Assembly (NCBI GenBank): GCA_017453705.1 | Contig: JAFTEK010000206.1 | Coordinates: 1-6,765, forward strand | DNA from: Treponema sp. | GTDB taxonomy: Bacteria; Spirochaetota; Spirochaetia; Treponematales; Treponemataceae | DNA: 6,765 nt | Direction of reading: 5' to 3' | Shown here: piece by piece, positions 5,554 to 6,765 of the stretch | Layout of the letters: every line of letters begins with the position of its first letter | Numbering within the stretch: the first letter of the stretch is position 1 | Position numbers and translations under genes: made by a program | The notes under the pieces: generated by a model | The model's input: the letters and a program-made list of their open reading frames with translations, nothing else | What the model was told of the DNA's origin: nothing | Database searches by the model: none

Positions 5554-5619
5554 CTTGTCCATAGCTGTTTTTTGAGGCAACTCTGAAACCACCAGCAACG
5601 CTTCAAGGCAAATGCATTC
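5554..5619 (+). other. short gap before the RHS fragment
   Basis: The 66 bp between the lipoprotein stop and ATG 5620 show no promoter, terminator or ribosome site that I can defend. The frame of the RHS fragment is open from the TGA at 5584 on. A recombination junction between the lipoprotein and displaced RHS DNA could lie here. Confidence 0.3.
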
Positions 5620-6360
5620 ATGCTGACGCTTGACATAGGCCGCCGTCTTGCTGATAATGGACGTATGTATGGGGCAGCAGTCGGGGTCAGGAAATGTGCG
5701 GCGAGAGGGCGGTCAAACTGTCATTTGTACCACTATGCGGGCAACAACCCGGTGAGGTATACGGATCCGGATGGAAGGGAAATTTTTGACTCCCATTGGT
5801 GGTATAGAAATAAGGAAGAACTGGCAGGTCTCTTTTTCGATTCCATTGAAGTAGTCACAGGTGTCTATGGGTCGGGAGTAACTTGTGGTGTCAGTTTAGT
5901 AATGACTATACAAGGAGTTTCTAATATTACTTGGAAACTCTTAAAAATTACAATAACATCCGTGATTGATGAAATTGATGGTTCAAAAAAAGCTGATTAT
6001 GTAGATAATCTCTTTGCAGATTCAGCTCTTGGTGCTGTGCTATATTGTATTGCATGGTGCATAACTAAAATGGATAATACTACGGGCTTCAGGAATGATA
6101 GCTTTAAGAAAATGGCAGGAAGAATCGGAGATTGTTTAGATATGGCTATAGGCTTGGCATCATCTCGTTGTATGAGTGGAGACATCCAAAAGGAATTGTC
6201 GACTATACCGAAGAGCGAACAAACTGTATTGCAAAAAGCATTAATTTTAAATGATAGTTTTTTCTTTACAAGGCTCGGAGAAGAAGTATATCAAAAATTG
6301 ATGGATGCCTTGTTGATAAATGACACTTCTAATTCAATTTATGATTATTATGGTGACTAG
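5620..6360 (+). CDS. orphan RHS C-terminal fragment with variable domain (candidate toxin)
   Basis: RHS proteins are large cell-surface or secreted shells that carry a variable toxin at their C-terminus. Here only the end of the shell remains. Residues 35-53 read HLYHYAGNNPVRYTDPDGR, the conserved junction that marks the boundary of the core and the toxin. The 30 or so residues before it (NGRMYG...) look degenerate, and an in-frame TGA at 5584 cuts off any longer core. The following roughly 190 residues match no toxin family I can name. They include hydrophobic stretches at about 79-100 and 136-148, Cys residues 89, 143, 147, 172 and 184, and no obvious nuclease motif. GC content falls sharply shortly after the junction. 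ATG 5620 has no good ribosome site, so the fragment may be unexpressed until it recombines onto a full RHS gene. The stop is 15 bases before the small membrane-protein gene. Confidence 0.75.
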   Translation: MLTLDIGRRLADNGRMYGAAVGVRKCAARGRSNCHLYHYAGNNPVRYTDPDGREIFDSHWWYRNKEELAGLFFDSIEVVTGVYGSGVTCGVSLVMTIQGVSNITWKLLKITITSVIDEIDGSKKADYVDNLFADSALGAVLYCIAWCITKMDNTTGFRNDSFKKMAGRIGDCLDMAIGLASSRCMSGDIQKELSTIPKSEQTVLQKALILNDSFFFTRLGEEVYQKLMDALLINDTSNSIYDYYGD

Positions 6361-6363
6361 AGC

Positions 6364-6368
6364 AGGAG
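6364..6368 (+). promoter_or_regulatory. ribosome binding site of the candidate immunity gene
   Basis: AGGAG lies seven bases before ATG 6376. The site is good, unlike the start of the upstream RHS fragment, so this gene can be translated independently. Confidence 0.75.
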
Positions 6369-6375
6369 TGTTTCT

Positions 6376-6573
6376 ATGAAAAAAGTGTTTTTCATCATTT
6401 GGTGCCTTTATGATTTGGTTGGTTTTTATCTGTGCTTTATATTACTTGTCCAAGTCCTTAATAATTTCAATTTAAAAAGCGTTATAGATTTTCTCTATTG
6501 TATGTCTGCCGTTGTTATAACTCTTGTTTTGCAAATAATTATTATCAAAGATTATTTGAAAAAGGAGAAGTGA
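6376..6573 (+). CDS. small two-helix membrane protein, candidate immunity protein
   Basis: The 65-residue product has a short basic N-terminus (MKK), a first hydrophobic helix at about 4-28, a polar loop (NNFNLKS) at 29-35, a second helix at about 38-58, and a charged end DYLKKEK. It should sit in the inner membrane with two spans. It resembles no named family I know. Position argues for an immunity protein: it begins 15 bases after the stop of a variable RHS C-terminal domain, has a strong ribosome site, and shares the low GC of that domain. Immunity proteins with membrane spans usually protect against toxins acting at or in the inner membrane, which would fit the hydrophobic segments of the partner. 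Function is inferred from context only. Confidence 0.7.
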   Translation: MKKVFFIIWCLYDLVGFYLCFILLVQVLNNFNLKSVIDFLYCMSAVVITLVLQIIIIKDYLKKEK

Positions 6574-6581
6574 AATTATTT

Positions 6582-6764
6582 TTAGCTAAAAACTGCCCTC
6601 CCCCTTCCCCCGACAAACTCCGGTTTTCCCCGCCCAAGTTCGCCGCCCTCGTAGCCATACAAATCCGCGTTTGTCGGGATAAGAGGGGTGTTTTTCAGTG
6701 TTTCATTGAAACAGTATTGATAGTTTTGTTGCTTTTTTGGGGGTTCCTGTTCCTCTTTTTGCCA
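6582..6764 (-). CDS. possible C-terminal fragment of a gene entering from the right
   Basis: On the minus strand a frame open from the right edge runs for 60 codons to a TAA at 6582-6584. It includes YQYCFNETLKNTPLIPTNADLYGYEGGEL and a Gly/Arg-rich tail, GRGKPEFVGGRGRAVFS. GC content returns to the level of the core genes here. I do not recognise the sequence. The plus strand is also open over the same stretch (from about 6570 to the edge, ending in a very hydrophobic segment), so strand choice is uncertain. It would converge with the RHS/immunity pair. Confidence 0.33.
   Translation of the reverse strand, partial: WQKEEQEPPKKQQNYQYCFNETLKNTPLIPTNADLYGYEGGELGRGKPEFVGGRGRAVFS
6609..6678. repeat. 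10-bp inverted repeat near the right edge
   Basis: CCCGACAAAC (6609-6618) and GTTTGTCGGG (6669-6678) are exact reverse complements separated by 50 bp. The spacer is GC-rich. They could mark the edges of a small repeat element or a weak secondary structure. No T-tract follows either arm closely. Confidence 0.5.
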
Positions 6765-6765
6765 G

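Overview
The window looks like chromosomal DNA from a spirochaete, most likely a Treponema-like organism with fairly high GC in its core genes. Three things suggest this. The MnmA carries the CYGPGE, NPCIRCN and ESQDF signatures I associate with treponemal and related anaerobe sequences. There is a lipoprotein with a relaxed spirochaete-type lipobox. There is also an RHS fragment ending in YHYAGNNPVRYTDPDGR, a form common in Treponema. The assignment rests on pattern recognition, not a database search.

Left part (1-3175) is GC-rich housekeeping DNA. On the minus strand, mnmA (tRNA U34 2-thiolation) is followed 43 nt later by radA (branch migration and recombination repair), which runs off the left edge; the two probably form an operon. 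Divergent from mnmA, on the plus strand, lies a PurO-type IMP cyclohydrolase (last step of IMP synthesis). It converges with a minus-strand gene for a five-helix membrane protein of unknown role (stop at 3173). The start of that gene is better placed at ATG 4009 than at the far TTG, because the TTG lies inside the -35 box of a well-formed promoter.

Middle part (4010-4707) is non-coding and structured. It holds that promoter, an 8-bp stem at its predicted transcription start, a 35-bp palindrome, and about 180 bp organised with a 23-bp period: four similar units followed by four divergent AT-rich ones. After these come a possible 19-codon ORF and a promoter with a perfect TATAAT for the next gene.

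Right part (4708-6765) is accessory. It has a lipoprotein of unknown function, a displaced RHS C-terminal tip fused to a roughly 190-residue AT-rich variable domain (candidate toxin), and 15 nt further a 65-residue protein with two membrane helices (candidate immunity protein). The sharp fall in GC inside the RHS fragment fits an acquired toxin cassette. The last 180 bp are GC-rich again, are open on both strands, and contain a 10-bp inverted repeat; a gene fragment may enter here from the right on the minus strand.

The most interesting items are the orphan RHS toxin/immunity module, the 23-bp-period array, the promoter and hairpin that correct a gene start, and an MnmA that has a CxxC motif but lacks the usual second catalytic cysteine.
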